This document shows positions 51,171 through 63,527 of a stretch of DNA of 64,000 nucleotides, piece by piece. Numbering within the stretch: the first letter of the stretch is position 1; each line of letters begins with the position of its first letter. The position numbers and the translations under genes are program-made. The stretch comes from Amborella trichopoda (lineage: Eukaryota; Streptophyta; Magnoliopsida; Amborellales; Amborellaceae). Where the stretch lies: contig NW_006499603.1 of NCBI RefSeq assembly GCF_000471905.2, forward strand, positions 5,030,895 to 5,094,894. Direction: 5' to 3'. Under the pieces are notes generated by a model, which was not told where the DNA came from, did not search any database, and saw only the letters and a list, made by a program, of their open reading frames with translations.

Positions 51171-53660
51171 TCCCTACACTTTTTTTGAGTTGGGACTCAC
51201 AATACAGCTCCCAGGTTCTTTCCTAGATTAGTATGAGAAGGGACTTGAAGTTCCTTAACTCTCCACTTTCCAGTCCTAGTGGATCCTCCACCAAGGCCCT
51301 TCGCATTGGTAACACGTTTGCTACCACCCATAGCACGCACCCTGCTACTGGCAAGTCCCTTGCCAGTCACATTGCTAAGGTACGCCAAAAGGTTGCCCTG
51401 TCCTCTTTCGCGAAAGGCAAGCAGGCCACACCCCATACTCCCTCACTACCCCAAACCTTTATGCCCAAAGGCTCGACACACCGAAGAGGAGATCCTGGGG
51501 CCTCCACCTATCGCACATACCTAAAGGCTAGTGGTCTATCCACGCAAGCCACACCTTGGGGCAACTTTCATGCTGCCTTGAGCCGCGTCCAAGGCTAGGC
51601 CTTCTCGGGCCGAACCCTACACGCGTCATGCATCTACAACCCACAGCTCCGGGTAGCATCAGTTCTGCACCACCTCGAGTACACGGGGGTCGACCACTTC
51701 ATCATCCCTCTCAGCACACACAGCTTCACCCTGTGAGAGATAAGTTCCTACCCAGTCCCTCACAGACACGAGCTCATAAGTCTCGGCCTCCTAAGGTTGA
51801 ATCAGCTGATCAAACCCCGGCTTACCCCCAAGTCCCTAGAAGGGCTGCCTCCAAAGGTGCACACACGCCAGCTTCTTAAGTTCCTCCTCGATCTTGACTC
51901 AGGTGGAGTCACGAGCTAGTTCCTTCTTCTGCCACCCTTACTTTGCTAGGCAAATACCTCGAGACTTGGTACTCATAGGTTTTCCTTAAGAGTACCATCT
52001 TGAGTCAGCCACCTAAGGTCAGTCATACACCTAGACGTCACAAGGAAATTCGGGGCAAAGGCCTGATGGCAGATAGAAGCCCACAGACTCCGAGATAGTA
52101 GCCCAGATTGCCCTCTATCCTTGGACCTACTCTCTGCTCCAACTGATGGACACAGCCCTCGCATTCTCAAGAAAGATGAGGAACCCCAAATCTCAAGCTC
52201 AATTTTGGAGTGAAATATATTTCAGCCTCAAGATCAAACAAAAGAGAGGCCTGCAGCTCCTAACTAGAGAGACCCCTAAGGCAGTCGAGGTTACCACTCT
52301 TGATGACCTCCTACCTCACAATCCCTTCTTCCCTCTTCGGATTCCAAAACCTGAGCAAGAAGTCCAAGAATATTGCTCGGTGGTTACCATCATAGGAAAA
52401 GAGCTCCCGACACAAGCCCAAGGAAGTGTGCTAGACCCTCTGCAGGCCTTCTTCGAGACGATGCTCCAACAGGGTCTCGTCACTCCCAAATCCACCACAC
52501 AACCTAGATATCTTGCCTAGGGTACGGAAAATCTCCAGTGCTCGAATCACCAAGTATGGGGCCATGAGCTGAGGGAATGCTCTGAGTTCAAAGCTGTAGT
52601 CACAGAGAAGGTACAGACAGGGCACATTGTTTGCGCTATTCTCCCATAACGCTTCCAAGCCATCATTCCCGTCTAAGAGGAAATCCCACCACAGGTTCCC
52701 TATGAGCATACCCTAGACCCTTCAGAGCCCCCGACTTCTTAGCCTTGGGAAGTCTACCGTAGACGAAGTAGGCTCAAGTCCCTGAAATGTCAGGCAGTCT
52801 GTGAAGCTAGGGCTGCTCATCAGCCCGATAGGACAGACCAAACACCTCCCAAGGGATCCAGAAGGAGACAAGCACCTAGGTCAGGGCACAGAAGGAACCA
52901 CATTCCTCAGCCCCTTTCTCCACTTCCAACCTTACAGGAGTTCATTCTAGGTGCAACTCGCCTTATCCCTTCGTCTGATCAGGTGGATGTCCCTGAGTCA
53001 TCAACTTCTTGGGACTTGTCTAATATGGGTGACGACACTAAAAGCATCCCCCAACAGTCAGAGTCGGGGCAAGACCACATGTCCAATTCTGATGATGGCG
53101 TAAAAAGCTGCCTAGAACACTCTAACTCCGCCTCTTCTTCTTATCCTTCCTTTTCTTCTATCTCTTTCACAGGTGCAGTTTGGTAGTGACCAGACTTCGA
53201 TGTTCTAAACAAAAAGCTCGAAAGCACCAACATCAGCAGGTCGCATCGGAAGCACCTAAGAAAGATGATGGCCAAAGCGGCTGGATTCTTAACCGTCATT
53301 GATGCCCTGGCAGCCCAAGCCAAGACCAATCCATCTTCAAGCCCCTGTTCCAAGGAGGCCTCCCATATGGTGCAGATTTCAGAAGTATCATCTAGTACGG
53401 GGTAAATGAGCCTAAGATTAGGAACCCACACCTCAGAAGCGCATGGTCCTCACGTTTCATGATCCTTCACTTTTCCCTAAGCCTCAACCTAAAACCTCCA
53501 CATCCCTAATATAGATCCCTATTACTTCCCCATTAGCCCAGACCTCACCGGCTGAATGACAAAGTCAGCCAGTGTCACAAACCAAAACTCAACCAAAACC
53601 TGCTTCTAAACCTACCCTACCACCTAAACCAGTAACAGGATCAAGAGCGTAGAAGGCTGA
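51171..53660 (+). pseudogene. gag: Leader and truncated gag of element C
   Basis: The conserved N-terminal block lies at 51233-51598 (TTHSTHPATGKSLASH). The frame 52146-52520 carries EVTTLDDLLPHNPFFPLRIP and then jumps, near 52390, straight to the linker GSVLDPLQAFFETMLQQGLV that precedes the third knuckle; the capsid and knuckles 1 and 2 are thus deleted. The remaining knuckle, CSNHQVWGHELREC (52539-52580), has all four ligands. Then come VDVPESSTSWDLSNMGDDTK (52983-53186) and ISRSHRKHLRKMMAKAAGFL near 53230. C could not form a particle alone. Confidence 0.75.
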
Positions 53661-53670
53661 TGAGGATAAG

Positions 53671-54350
53671 GTGAAATATGATGTAGTTGGGCATTTGAAA
53701 AAGATTATAGCCCTTCTAAGTATCTATGACGCCCTTATGTTGTCCAGAGACTACCGTATGTCCCTGGTTCAGGCCCTTTCTAACCCAGAGCTGTACGAAA
53801 CTGAAGCGGAGCCTATTGATGTGGATCCAACCATCCTAGATGGATGCTTGGCGATCACCTTTTCCGAAGATGACCTTCATTTGGGAGGAAAATTTTACAA
53901 TCGCCCCCTCTTCATGACTGGTGAATTACATACCTGCCTTATCAACCGAATTATGTTAGATGGAAGGTCAGCAGTCAACCTGATTCCAAGAAGGATCCTC
54001 ACCCGATTTGGATTAGGATCTGAGGACCTCACTCCTACCCACATCACTGTGCAAGGGTTCAACTAATCAGGAGAAAAGTCAGTTGGGACAGTTCGTCTTC
54101 GCCTCAAGATCTTACGCTCAGTTTCACATAATCGACACTGATACATCTTACAATGTTCTGCTCGGCCGCCCTTGGCGTCATGATCAAGGGGTGGTTCCTT
54201 TCACACTCCACCAATGCTTCAAGTACAGTCGAGATGGGAGATAGCACACGGTCTATGCTGTTAAGAGACTGTTCCCTGTAGCCGAGACTCACTATGCTAA
54301 CGTTGAGTACTACTTCACGGATCTTCCATCACCAGAGAAGCTAAAGGATG
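53671..54350 (+). pseudogene. pro: Aspartic protease of element C
   Basis: The open frame 53671-54066 starts MKYDVVGHLKKIIALLSIYD and reaches the active-site block NRIMLDGRSAVNLIPRRIL (catalytic Asp at 53959-53961), followed by GLGSEDLTPTHITVQGFN. The third active-site position is Arg, where Tat proteases usually have Gly, so activity is doubtful. The frame resumes with SYNVLLGRPWRHDQGVVPFT and HQCFKYSRDG near 54140-54235. This would cut the gag polyprotein. It is the only protease in the Tat elements of the window with its active-site region present. Confidence 0.78.
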
Positions 54351-54915
54351 ATGATTGAAAGTCTGTGAGAGAGACAAGACCATCGTCTCATGATGATCTC
54401 GAAGACCTTGGGCGAATGATTATGGACATGTTCAAAGAGGAGGAAAGACAAGGCAAGATCCTCCCCTTGACTCCTATTTTCCGAAGTATACCTTGCCACA
54501 TCTCGGAGGTCATGGTGTTATCCCCCGAAGATGAAGCTTTCCCCTCTACCTCCACTTCTAATTCACCAAAAAAAAATAATGAGTTAGAAGAGACTCCTGA
54601 GGTTGATAAAGCTCTATAGGTAGACCTTCCAGAAAAACATCCTACATGTCCCCATTACTCTCCTGGAAGCAGAACTGGCATACCAACCACCATGGAAGGT
54701 ACTCCAAATCCCATCCTCCTTGAATAAGGAGATCACCAGCAGCCAAAATAAGGTCTTACACTTCTCAGATGCTCTTGGAGAAGGATAGGCAGACAAAGGT
54801 CAGCCCTCCGGCTCTCAGGAACAAGACCCTATGGCAGAGCCAAGAAGTAAGGTTTGCAGCCTCTAGAATCAGTTGAAGGTTATGCGCGTCGCTTCAAAGC
54901 ACTTAAAGGAGTTCA
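54351..54915 (+). pseudogene. Post-protease segment and front of the unassigned tail, element C
   Basis: The frame 54365-54619 reads RETRPSSHDDLEDLGRMIMD, MFKEEERQGKILPLTPIFRS; B has the same at 40236-40440. The unassigned tail begins at 54832 (MAEPRSKVCSL) and is cut at 54915 by LTR F. No known domain is recognised. Confidence 0.5.
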
Positions 54916-57840
54916 TGTCACAACCCCACTCCCTGGCCCCTACAGTTCTCGTCGAAGGGTGGCAGGGTACGGGTTCGTGATTCAGACGTAGCGAACGCTA
55001 CTCAGCTCAAAGTGGCGCATTGCTATAATAAAGCGGTAAACCAAGCAAAGCAAGAAAGTAAAGAAACTCTATACAAAAATACACAAGATCTAGGTAAAAT
55101 AAAATTGAAACGTGTGTTATCACATAAACAACTTGGAGTAATATAGACAAAAACATGGCCCACGGCCGCTGGATACATACAAGCAAAAGATCTCCTCGGC
55201 AGGTATGAGCCTTCTTCAATCAGATCGATCACCCTACCGTTTGTTCTTAACCTGTAGCTTCTACTCTACACGGATGGAAAAAAAGGAATGAGCTATAAAG
55301 CCCAGTAAGAGGATCTAGTTGCTATGCATAAGTGATATATCCATCCAGGCATCATGAATAATTCTTTTGACTATAAGTAATGATAATGGAAAAAGCATTT
55401 AATTTTGCAATCTTATCAATATAATCATCACATATGGCATATCGAACATCATGGCTATCATATAATCAATATAACAATCATCATTCAGATTCACACATTC
55501 AATCATTAACCACTCACTCCTTAGATTCACTATTCCCAAAATAGAAGCCCTATTCATCAGGCCAAGCCAAATCCCATTATTTAAGACTTCTACCATCACT
55601 CGGGAGAGAGGGCATTGACAATGAAGGCCCTATTCAGTAGTGCCCTCACACTTACACACACAGTCCCCAGCGTGCTTTGGGGCTTTGATAGACACTTGCC
55701 TTGCAAGGCATGGTTTACTATTTACTTCTTATAATACACTAAATTTCGGGGAGCATGACCCACCCATTACACTTTCCACAAATTCCCCTCCTATCTTATA
55801 AGGAGTTAACAAACATTGCCAACCTTACTTTCTTATCAAGTCACCTCATACCACCATGGGTAACCCGTATGTGGCGTCACTGAATCACTTCACTATTATC
55901 AATCACAAAAGAGGGTCATGCTTGGGGCATGCCTTCAGATCACTATTCACTTAGCATTCATTCTTTGGTACTTAGGCCTTTCACATTGCTAGCACATAGA
56001 ATTTCATTGTATAGCATTCATTATATGGCACTTCAGCACATGAATATTACATGGCATTCACTAATTAACATTCACACTTATGTCATAATACTTGCTACAT
56101 AGTATGCACATTCACTATTTAGATATCACATAACATTCACTAAATAGAATCACATCCCTTTCATGGTATTTACTGCATAGCATTCACATTCACCAATTGA
56201 ATATCACATAATATTTCCTAAATAGCATTTCATTCACTGCATAACACTCACATTCACTAATTGAATATCACATAACATTTACTAAATAGCATTTCATACT
56301 TGAGCATGCACAGTTTCTAGAAAGTTCTGTCAATAGTGACCTAATTCCCATAAAATGGGAGTAGCTTTGATTCTAGGGGGTTTCAAGAAAGTATTTGCAT
56401 GCAATTTTGAGTGTTCCCATAAAACATTCAAATGGTGGTGATTTGGAAGAAAAATGATCTCTTTTGGTCAGTCAAAATTGGTGGCAACAGTGACATCAGT
56501 TCTGAGTTTCCATAATAGCTACCCACAGTGACATGTCTTCGCATTTAATCAAGTAACTCTCGAATTAGGAAGAATTTCAAAAAGTGCTCAACATGTGATT
56601 TTAAGCTTACTCATAACTCTTTAAAATGACTATAGTTTGGAAGAAAACGAGACTCATTTGGTTGTTTAAAATGTATGACCACAGGAACATCAATTCTGCA
56701 ACTTATTAAAACTGTCCACAGTGACCTATTTACATAATTGAGAGAATAGCTTCTCATTCATGAAGAATTTGAACATGGTATTAAAATAAATATTATAGTA
56801 GATGCATGTATGGTTCAAATGGTTTTGATTTGGAGGTATTTGTACACCTATCAGTTTGCCAAACATTTGGTAAAAAGTAGATGACAGTAGCTGGAATTTT
56901 CTGTAGTCTGTCAATAGTGACATATTCAGACATTATGGACTGTAAATCCTAAAATATGAAGAATTTCAAATTAATACAATAAGTAAAATTATATTAGACA
57001 AGCATATCTTTTATGCAAGACTGATTTGGGTCCATTTGGCCACTATTTGGTCATCGAACAATTTGATATAAAAACGTCCACAATTCCTGGAAATTTCATT
57101 TCCCAATTCATTCCCCAATTTTACTACCTACTAAAGCATAAATAATGTCTTTCAAGCAAAAGTCTAATATCCAGTCAAAGCCTTCTTCAACTTAACCAAA
57201 TTCACTGGAGGATTTACAAACATTTTCACAATTAACATAGGCTAACCAAGCATGGATTCTAACACTTAATTTCCAAGATTTCAAGCTTACTCTTGCACAA
57301 CAATACACGTGTTCCAACATTCTACTCTTCTACACCTCATGCTTGAATAAAATTAGTAATACATAGCTTCTAAATCCACCTACCTAATGAGAAATAGTGC
57401 TCCCAACTCCTTCTTACGTAGTCTTCTCAAGCTTCCACAGTGAGCTCTAATGGAGTAGTGGGTCGAGAACTTAAGAGCTTGCCCTAGAGAGAGAGAGAGT
57501 ACACTTCACACCTCATAAAGGAGGTGTCAAATTTAAATGAAATGGGCTTGCTTAGATGCCACGCCATTTAATGAGAGGTGAAAAGTAAGAAAAAAAGATG
57601 GTGAACAAAATATCCACTTTATAAAGATAAACCTCAATTATTATGCGATGGTATATTAACAATGGTGCAACCATTTTTTAGGACTAAATTATTTAACAAT
57701 AATATCACATTATTTATTGTTAATCAATCTTAATTTTAATAGTATAAAATTAACAATATATTGCTGGTATCTTTTAGAATTATTACTATTATTTTTATTA
57801 TTTTTCTTTTTTAAAAAAAAAATTGGGTCATTACGATTCG
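54911..57840 (-). mobile_element. Solo LTR F of the chromodomain gypsy type, duplication GTTCA/ATTCG
   Basis: LTR 54916-57835 (2920 bp), minus strand, from TAATGACCCAA (the expected TG start has decayed to CG) to GGTTGTGACA. It resembles the LTR of D at both ends and in the middle, for example CCTTGCAAGGCATGG near 55700. It is flanked by GTTCA (54911-54915) and ATTCG (57836-57840), each one change from GTTCG, which is what the sequence of C should have been by comparison with B. No coding region; short repeats around CATTCACTAATTGAATATCA lie at about 56030-56290. Confidence 0.8.
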
Positions 57841-57990
57841 TCCCTGAGACTAAGACTTATGATGAGCTCAAGAGCAATGCACCTTGAATCGAAGCCAAGG
57901 CTCCCCCAAATTGGAGTATTTACAGTGAATAGGCTCACCAAATCATGAGAACCACTAATTATGACCCCCTGTCTAATCAAAGAGAAAAGA
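57841..57990 (+). pseudogene. Rest of the unassigned tail, element C
   Basis: Continues the segment interrupted by LTR F: VPETKTYDELKSNAP, then HQIMRTTNYDPLSNQ. Matches B 40790-40940. Confidence 0.5.
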
Positions 57991-58079
57991 GCTATTTCAT
58001 TCATAAATCAAAGGGGCATTACAAGCGTTATTTGCTTTAACATAGAAGAAATGAAGAGAAAAAGAGAAAGAAGGCACTG

Positions 58080-60777
58080 TCAAAAACGGTCAATGATCTC
58101 ATTGACCTTTTCCCTGCACTCCTTGGTCGATGCCTTCGCTCGCTCGATGTCTCCTCTTAGTTCGGCCACCAGCCCGGCCTCATGCTCCACCAGGGCCAAC
58201 TTTTCACCCAAGGAGTACTCAAGGTCAAGCAGCTTTTAGCTCAGCTCCTTATCTTCAGCCACCCAAATTGTCGTCTCCTTCTCCACTTTTTCAAGTTCCC
58301 GCACCCACGTGGTTATTTTCGCCTTCAAGGTCCTTACCCTGTTGTGGCGTGTTATGGCCTCCTCAGCAAGTGCAGGCTTATGAGAAACAGTAGTCTCCCT
58401 CTCTTGTAGCTGAGCCTCTGTTAGTTCGCGGCTGTGTGCTAGTGAGGCTTCCAAGGATTCTAATTGGGATCCCCCTAACCGTGCTGCAGTCTCTTCCTCT
58501 TGCAGAGCCTTTAACCTCCATCCCTCCAACTCATTCACAACCCTATCAAAATAGGGGATGGCCTCTAGTGCACCGCCGAGGGCAAGCTGCTTCAGTCGCC
58601 TGAATGCGTCGCCAAGCTCGATCAGGGGTAGCTCCTTCAGCTTTTGAACACCTACCCAAAGCATCTCCATGATAATTCCAAGCATTCCACTGAGGATGGG
58701 CCTAGGTGGCGCAGCAGGCATGACTACAGCAAGAGAATCCCTAGTTGTAGCCACGGGACTCATAGGAACAGTGGCCAGATGGGTCACTGGCATCTCGGGA
58801 GCGACCACGAAACCCAAGGCCACAGGTTCCCCAGATTCAGGGGCAACCTCAGGCTGCCATGGTTTCTCAACAACAGCCCTCTCACTCAAATCTCCTCCCA
58901 TGACCTCTACGAGCTCGACCCTCTCATGTTCAGGTGCTGCAGCATTGCCCTAGGTAGGCTCTGCAGTCTCCACTGGGACAAAGGCGACTTCCTCGTCTGG
59001 AGCTACCGCCTCAGTATCAAGGTGCACGGGCAGTGTCTTCTTCCTGCTCCCTCTCTTCGGCAGGTGCGATGCCTCTCCCCTCTCCGTCTTCGTCCTTGTC
59101 CGCCAGGGCAGCCATTTCAACTACAGGCTCTTCCACAAGGCCCGCCTCTTTGGCAGTCAGGGGTACCGTCTCTAAGCCCTCAAGGTCAGCCCCTTGAAGA
59201 TGTACCGGCTCTTCGACCTCTTCTATAGCTACATCGCTCGAGGCAACGACTTCCTGCTGCTCGGGTAGCCCTTCTTCAGTCTCAAGGGTCGCAGCCTCCT
59301 CTATCACCACAAGTCCTCCCTCCTGAGTAGAGCTTGGGGTTGCCCCTTCCATGATTGCATCCTCTGCTTCAATAGGTACAGCTGCATCCTAGACCATAGT
59401 AACTTCCTCACCTTGAGCATTATCCTCTACAGCGGAGGGTGAATCAGAGACCACCGAAGACACATAGGACTCCATGGAAGCAGCTGGCGAAGAATCATCA
59501 ACCGGCTCCCAAACCACTGGACGTTTGCTCCTCTGACGCTTGGGAGACCATGTTGAAGAACGAGCCGGTGCACGAGGAACAGCTGAGGCAGCCCACTTCC
59601 TCTTTTTCCCCTTTGCTTGAGAAGGTACAACACTCTCAGAAGAACCCCCTCAAGAAGAGCCAGCGACAAGTTTGTTGTGAGGGCCGCTCCCTATCAGCTT
59701 GTTCAAATCCTGGACCAGGAGCTTTTCATACCCCGGAACCTTGCAGGCCTCCTTCCATTGGAAAATAGCAAATAGGTTGTCGAATATGCTCTCTGTCATC
59801 TTCTCCATATCAAGAAATTGTGGCAGAGACTTGTCCACAGCAGTTTGGTGGGGCCGCCCAAGGTCATGCCAATTCCAAGGGAAGTCTAGAACGAATACCT
59901 CCCTCAATGGAGGAGTCCTCGCCATCTTCCTTTGCCGCATCTCCTGACTCCAGTGGGAGTTCTCCCCTTTCCATGGGTGGCTGGCTTTCCAATACCCCTT
60001 ACTGGTGATCCACCACCAGTGTTTGTGGGCCTCAGTTGCTCACATTGTTCTCCCACAATGTGGTAGCACGTACTTGTTGATCTCGGTGAACTCCAAGCAC
60101 GTGACACAAGTTGTGGGAATGTGCCTCGAAAACCAAGTCTCATGATGGGTTCCCAGCTAGTCCTTCTTCCTAGGACTGATTTTGCGGCATCGCTTCTCAA
60201 AGAATACCGAGAATGGACACCTTTGGTCCATCCCGTGCTGTCAGGCAAATCGATGAGGAAAATACCCCACAAGCTTAGCAGTGTGGATGGTGCAGTAAGG
60301 TAGAACCCCGCCTTTGACACTCAACATGTACGAGAGCTCCTTATGAGTAGCAGGAGCACCATCCAGGTTCTTGCATAAGTAGTCAAAAAAAGCGCGATCC
60401 GCGAGGTTTCCAACCGAGAAGGCGGGCCAACTTATGTGAAGGTGGTCATTATAGAATAGGTTACGTGCATGACCAGGAGTATGGAAGACTGCTTTCTACC
60501 CAGCGATCCTCAGGAGAAATGGGCACATTGTTTCCTCCAACACCCTATTTCTGAGGTAGGTGTTGGGGAAATAAGCCCCGAGCCAGCCATATACGTAGTG
60601 GATGGGGAAAGGCAGCTTGAAGTCCCCTGAGAAGGCTTCGCCGTCCACTATGCCATTGCCTCCTTCATCTCCTTGATAGGCTTTCCCCTTGGACACGACT
60701 CCCAAGTTGTAGTAGATGCTACATAGGACCGGCTGCGCGAACACGTACTCTCACCATTACAGGTACACCTCAGATCT
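58080..60777 (-). pseudogene. Antisense extra gene of element C: C-terminal half of PMD domain, acidic linker, coiled coil
   Basis: Reading from 60777: EYVFAQPVLCSIYYNLG, FPIHYVYGWLGAYFPNTYLR (60744-60496), VKGGVLPYCTIHTAKLVGYF (about 60300), then frames with FPWNWHDLGRPHQTAVDKSL (59940-59650), a long acidic Glu/Ala/Val stretch (59352-59017), and a 221-codon frame (58901-58236) ending in a coiled coil with ELTEAQLQERETTVSHKPAL. The stop is at 58080, after KVNEIIDRF. The N-terminal PMD part seen in B is deleted. Stops remain between blocks. Same gene as 44196-41152. Function unknown. Confidence 0.7.
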
Positions 60778-61425
60778 CTACCGGCGTTTCCTCTTCTCAT
60801 TGGAAACTTTCCTTTCTACTCATCGGATAACCCTCTCCAACCTTGTTCCCTCTCCTCACCGGCGACCAATCCTATCGGGAAACCATCGAAAACTCTCCAG
60901 AAATCTCCCGTTGACCTCTCAGCCTCCCTTCTTCTCGCCTTTCCACTTCCCTAAAAAATAAAAAACTTGCCAGAATGTCACTGTGTTTCCAGTGAGGCCA
61001 CTGTTGTTCCTCCTCCTTCTCTTCTGGTGACTAAATGACCGTCTGGAAAATCACCAGAGTCCCCTGGCATGCTCCCGTAGAGCCATTGTGCCTTCTCCTT
61101 TACAACCTACCGGTGACTACAAGACTGCCAGAAGTCCACCAAGGAGTCCCCGTGCACACTGCAAATGGTGTCGCAACTTGATGGCACCATTGTTTCCCTC
61201 ACGATAGCTTCTATGGCTATTGTTCTTCACCGAAAAAGTCTCAATGAATCCTTGTGAAACCCCTGTTACCCTCTCCATAAGACCTGGCACTCTCTGAAAA
61301 CATTCACAAGCACACCGCGAAGGTTCACGACTAGTTCAAGTTCGCCAAAGAGCTCCTAAATGCCTGTACACTATGGGTTTTGGCCAAAAGCTCTTGTCGG
61401 AAGTCTCTCGACGGAAGCTCTCGCT
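60778..61425 (-). other. 5' untranslated region of the antisense gene of C
   Basis: Conserved with A and B; contains repeated CCGGNGA and CCACTGTTG-type words. No shared open frame. Confidence 0.5.
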
Positions 61426-61498
61426 CTTTAAAACTCTCTTACAGTGAAGAGAGTTTTAAAGTAAAATAGTAAAATGGGGTTTTACCCCCTTTTTATAG
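61426..61498 (-). promoter_or_regulatory. Antisense promoter of C: TATA box plus a different, perfect hairpin
   Basis: The minus strand reads CTATAAAAAGGGG near 61498-61486. Downstream at 61426-61461 are two perfect 15-bp arms (CTTTAAAACTCTCTT and AAGAGAGTTTTAAAG) with a six-base loop. The arms differ in sequence from those of A and B but occupy the same place. Confidence 0.65.
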
Positions 61499-61619
61499 TC
61501 TGTAGTTACACAAAGTGCCCTTCACTAGCTCAAAATGATGCCTCAGGCTTCGTCTTCAGACGGCGATGAGACCAGGTCGGGGCGGGTCAAACCCGAGGCC
61601 CGAATATGAGTAGTTGTCG

Positions 61620-61990
61620 CTTGTGCCTCATGAATCTACTGCCATATGTTGCTATCGTTATGCCTTAACACCGCATGCATCCTCCAGACATTAACGTCAT
61701 GCTCGTTACTAAGCCTAGAGCCATTCGTGCTCCACGACGCCTAGCGTCATGCGCCTCATCCAACTTATCACCATGCGTCACTCTTCCCAAGCTCAACGCC
61801 GTGCGCCCCATCCAACTTATTGCCATGCATTGCTCTTCCCAAGCTTAACGGCGTGTCCCTCATGTGCCAACGGCACGCACTTCATCAGAGGCTTAACACC
61901 GTGCACTTCACCGGAGGCCAAACGACGTGCGCATCATCCACAAGTCTAACGATGTGCATCATTCAAAACCTAGCACCATGCCCGTGTTAT
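61620..61990 (+). repeat. Degenerate repeat upstream of the antisense promoter of C
   Basis: Units with CTTCCCAAGCTTAACGCCGTG and CATCCAACTTATTGCCATGC recur about every 60 bp. Equivalent in place to the minisatellites of A and B, but with a different unit. Confidence 0.5.
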
Positions 61991-62435
61991 TGCACTACAG
62001 TCTGTGGATTTCTCTCACTATTCCAATGGAGTTGCACACCCAGGCCGTGACCTGTCATCCCCAATAGAGTCAGGAGCAGGCCACTATCCCTCACCCCAGT
62101 AAGAGTCACACCCATACTGCAACCCATCATCCCTAGTGGAGTTAGGGGTCATGCTTACCTCTTTAATCCTCATGAGTCTATTTTCCACTAAGCTATCTTA
62201 TCCCCAGGGAGTCGGGTCACCTTTCATAAACCTACCTTTCACCCTAGAAAATCACACTTACCCCCTAATCTCCAGTCAAGTCCGCTTCCATTTGCCATCC
62301 CTCGTCGGGCCAACATCTCTATCTGAGCCCTCTGCGTGCATATGGCATTAACCATTTTATCCCCAGGGAGTCGGATTGGCATCCACAGACCTATTCGCCA
62401 TGTAGCGTTACCTACATGGCAACCCACACAATGGT
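61991..62435 (+). other. Conserved spacer of C
   Basis: Aligns with A 14430-14814 and B 46190-46655. No gene is seen. Confidence 0.5.
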
Positions 62436-62910
62436 CAAGATGCACGACCCTAAACTACATGGTCCAAACTATATGACCTTAAACTGTATCGGGGGTCTAG
62501 TTGTATGACCTTAAACTGCATGGTCCTAGCCGCATGAATTTAAACCACATAGCCATGGTCCGAGCTACAAGACCTTGAAATTGTAACCACATCCAAGCGA
62601 CACGACAAATAGTCCATTCGCATGACTTTAAACTATGAAATGGACGCATCTCTTCACGGGGTGTATTCCATCACTATCCCCAGTGGGGTTGCACCTATGC
62701 TCCGGCCTGTCATTCTTAGCGGAGTTATATGCATACCATTGCTCATTATCCCCAAGGAGCTATATTGACCCAAATAATCCTCAGATGATTCCCATCATTA
62801 ATGGTCCAACCTATATGACCTTAAACTGTAGCAGAGGTCTAGTTGCACGACCTTAAACTGCATTGTCCAACTGTATGACTCAAAACTATAATCACGTCCG
62901 AGCTGCATGA
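62436..62910 (+). repeat. CCTTAAACTG arrays of C
   Basis: Two short blocks (about 62440-62640 and 62800-62910) of diverged monomers, with a piece of the spacer between. One more monomer group lies near 63123-63210. Confidence 0.7.
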
Positions 62911-63527
62911 TGTTAAAAGGCTTTGCACATGATCTAGGAAGCAGACTTTAAACATGCTTCCACACATGACTAAATCCCCAATGGATCCATTTCCCTCTAC
63001 AACAGTCACCATTCCCCAGTGAATTGCACCCATGCTCACAAAACATTCCACCACCCATACTCACTTTCAGACAATGGGTCACAACTATCAACCATCCATA
63101 CCAACATCATCCACTTCCACCATGGTCTAGCTGTATGACCCTAAACTATAGTACACGTCCAGGCTATATGACATTAAATTGTTTCCAAAAGGTCCTGGAG
63201 GCATGACCTTAAATACGCCCCCACAAAAAAAAAAGAGACGGACATGACGACAACCCACAAGGGTGTCATGAGTAAAAGGGTGGACATGGTCGCAAGGTCA
63301 TGGGTAAAAGAGCCCAAAAATAAAGGAGGTTGTTGAAAACCATCTTTACCGCACCAGTTCCCCAGTTCAGGTGAAAACCCGCAAAGGGCACTTGGACCGA
63401 CAAAGCAAGTTGACGCAGCATCACAACCTCAGTCGGCACCCAATTGCAAGACTGGCATAATTCTGGCTAACGAAGTCCACACAATATCCTCAACTATCAA
63501 GATCCAATCACAACATAAGATGGCTTT
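62911..63527 (+). other. 3' non-coding tail of C
   Basis: Aligns with A (about 15480-16325). Homology stops inside the ATGGCT of the 46-48 bp unit at about 63527, before the 3' LTR would be reached. No gene. Confidence 0.6.

Larger units (their letters stand above)
30553..63527 (+). mobile_element. Element C: Tat-type element, 5' LTR to 3' region, carrying B and LTR F
   Basis: Parts: LTR4, primer site, leader (33681-33857 and 51166 on), gag remnant, protease, an unassigned tail, antisense gene, repeats. Insertions: element B at 33858-51165 (duplication CTCGT) and solo LTR F at 54916-57835. The 3' LTR is not reached: homology to A stops near 63527. It has no pol, like B. The capsid part of gag and the N-terminal half of the antisense gene are deleted. 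Confidence 0.8.
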
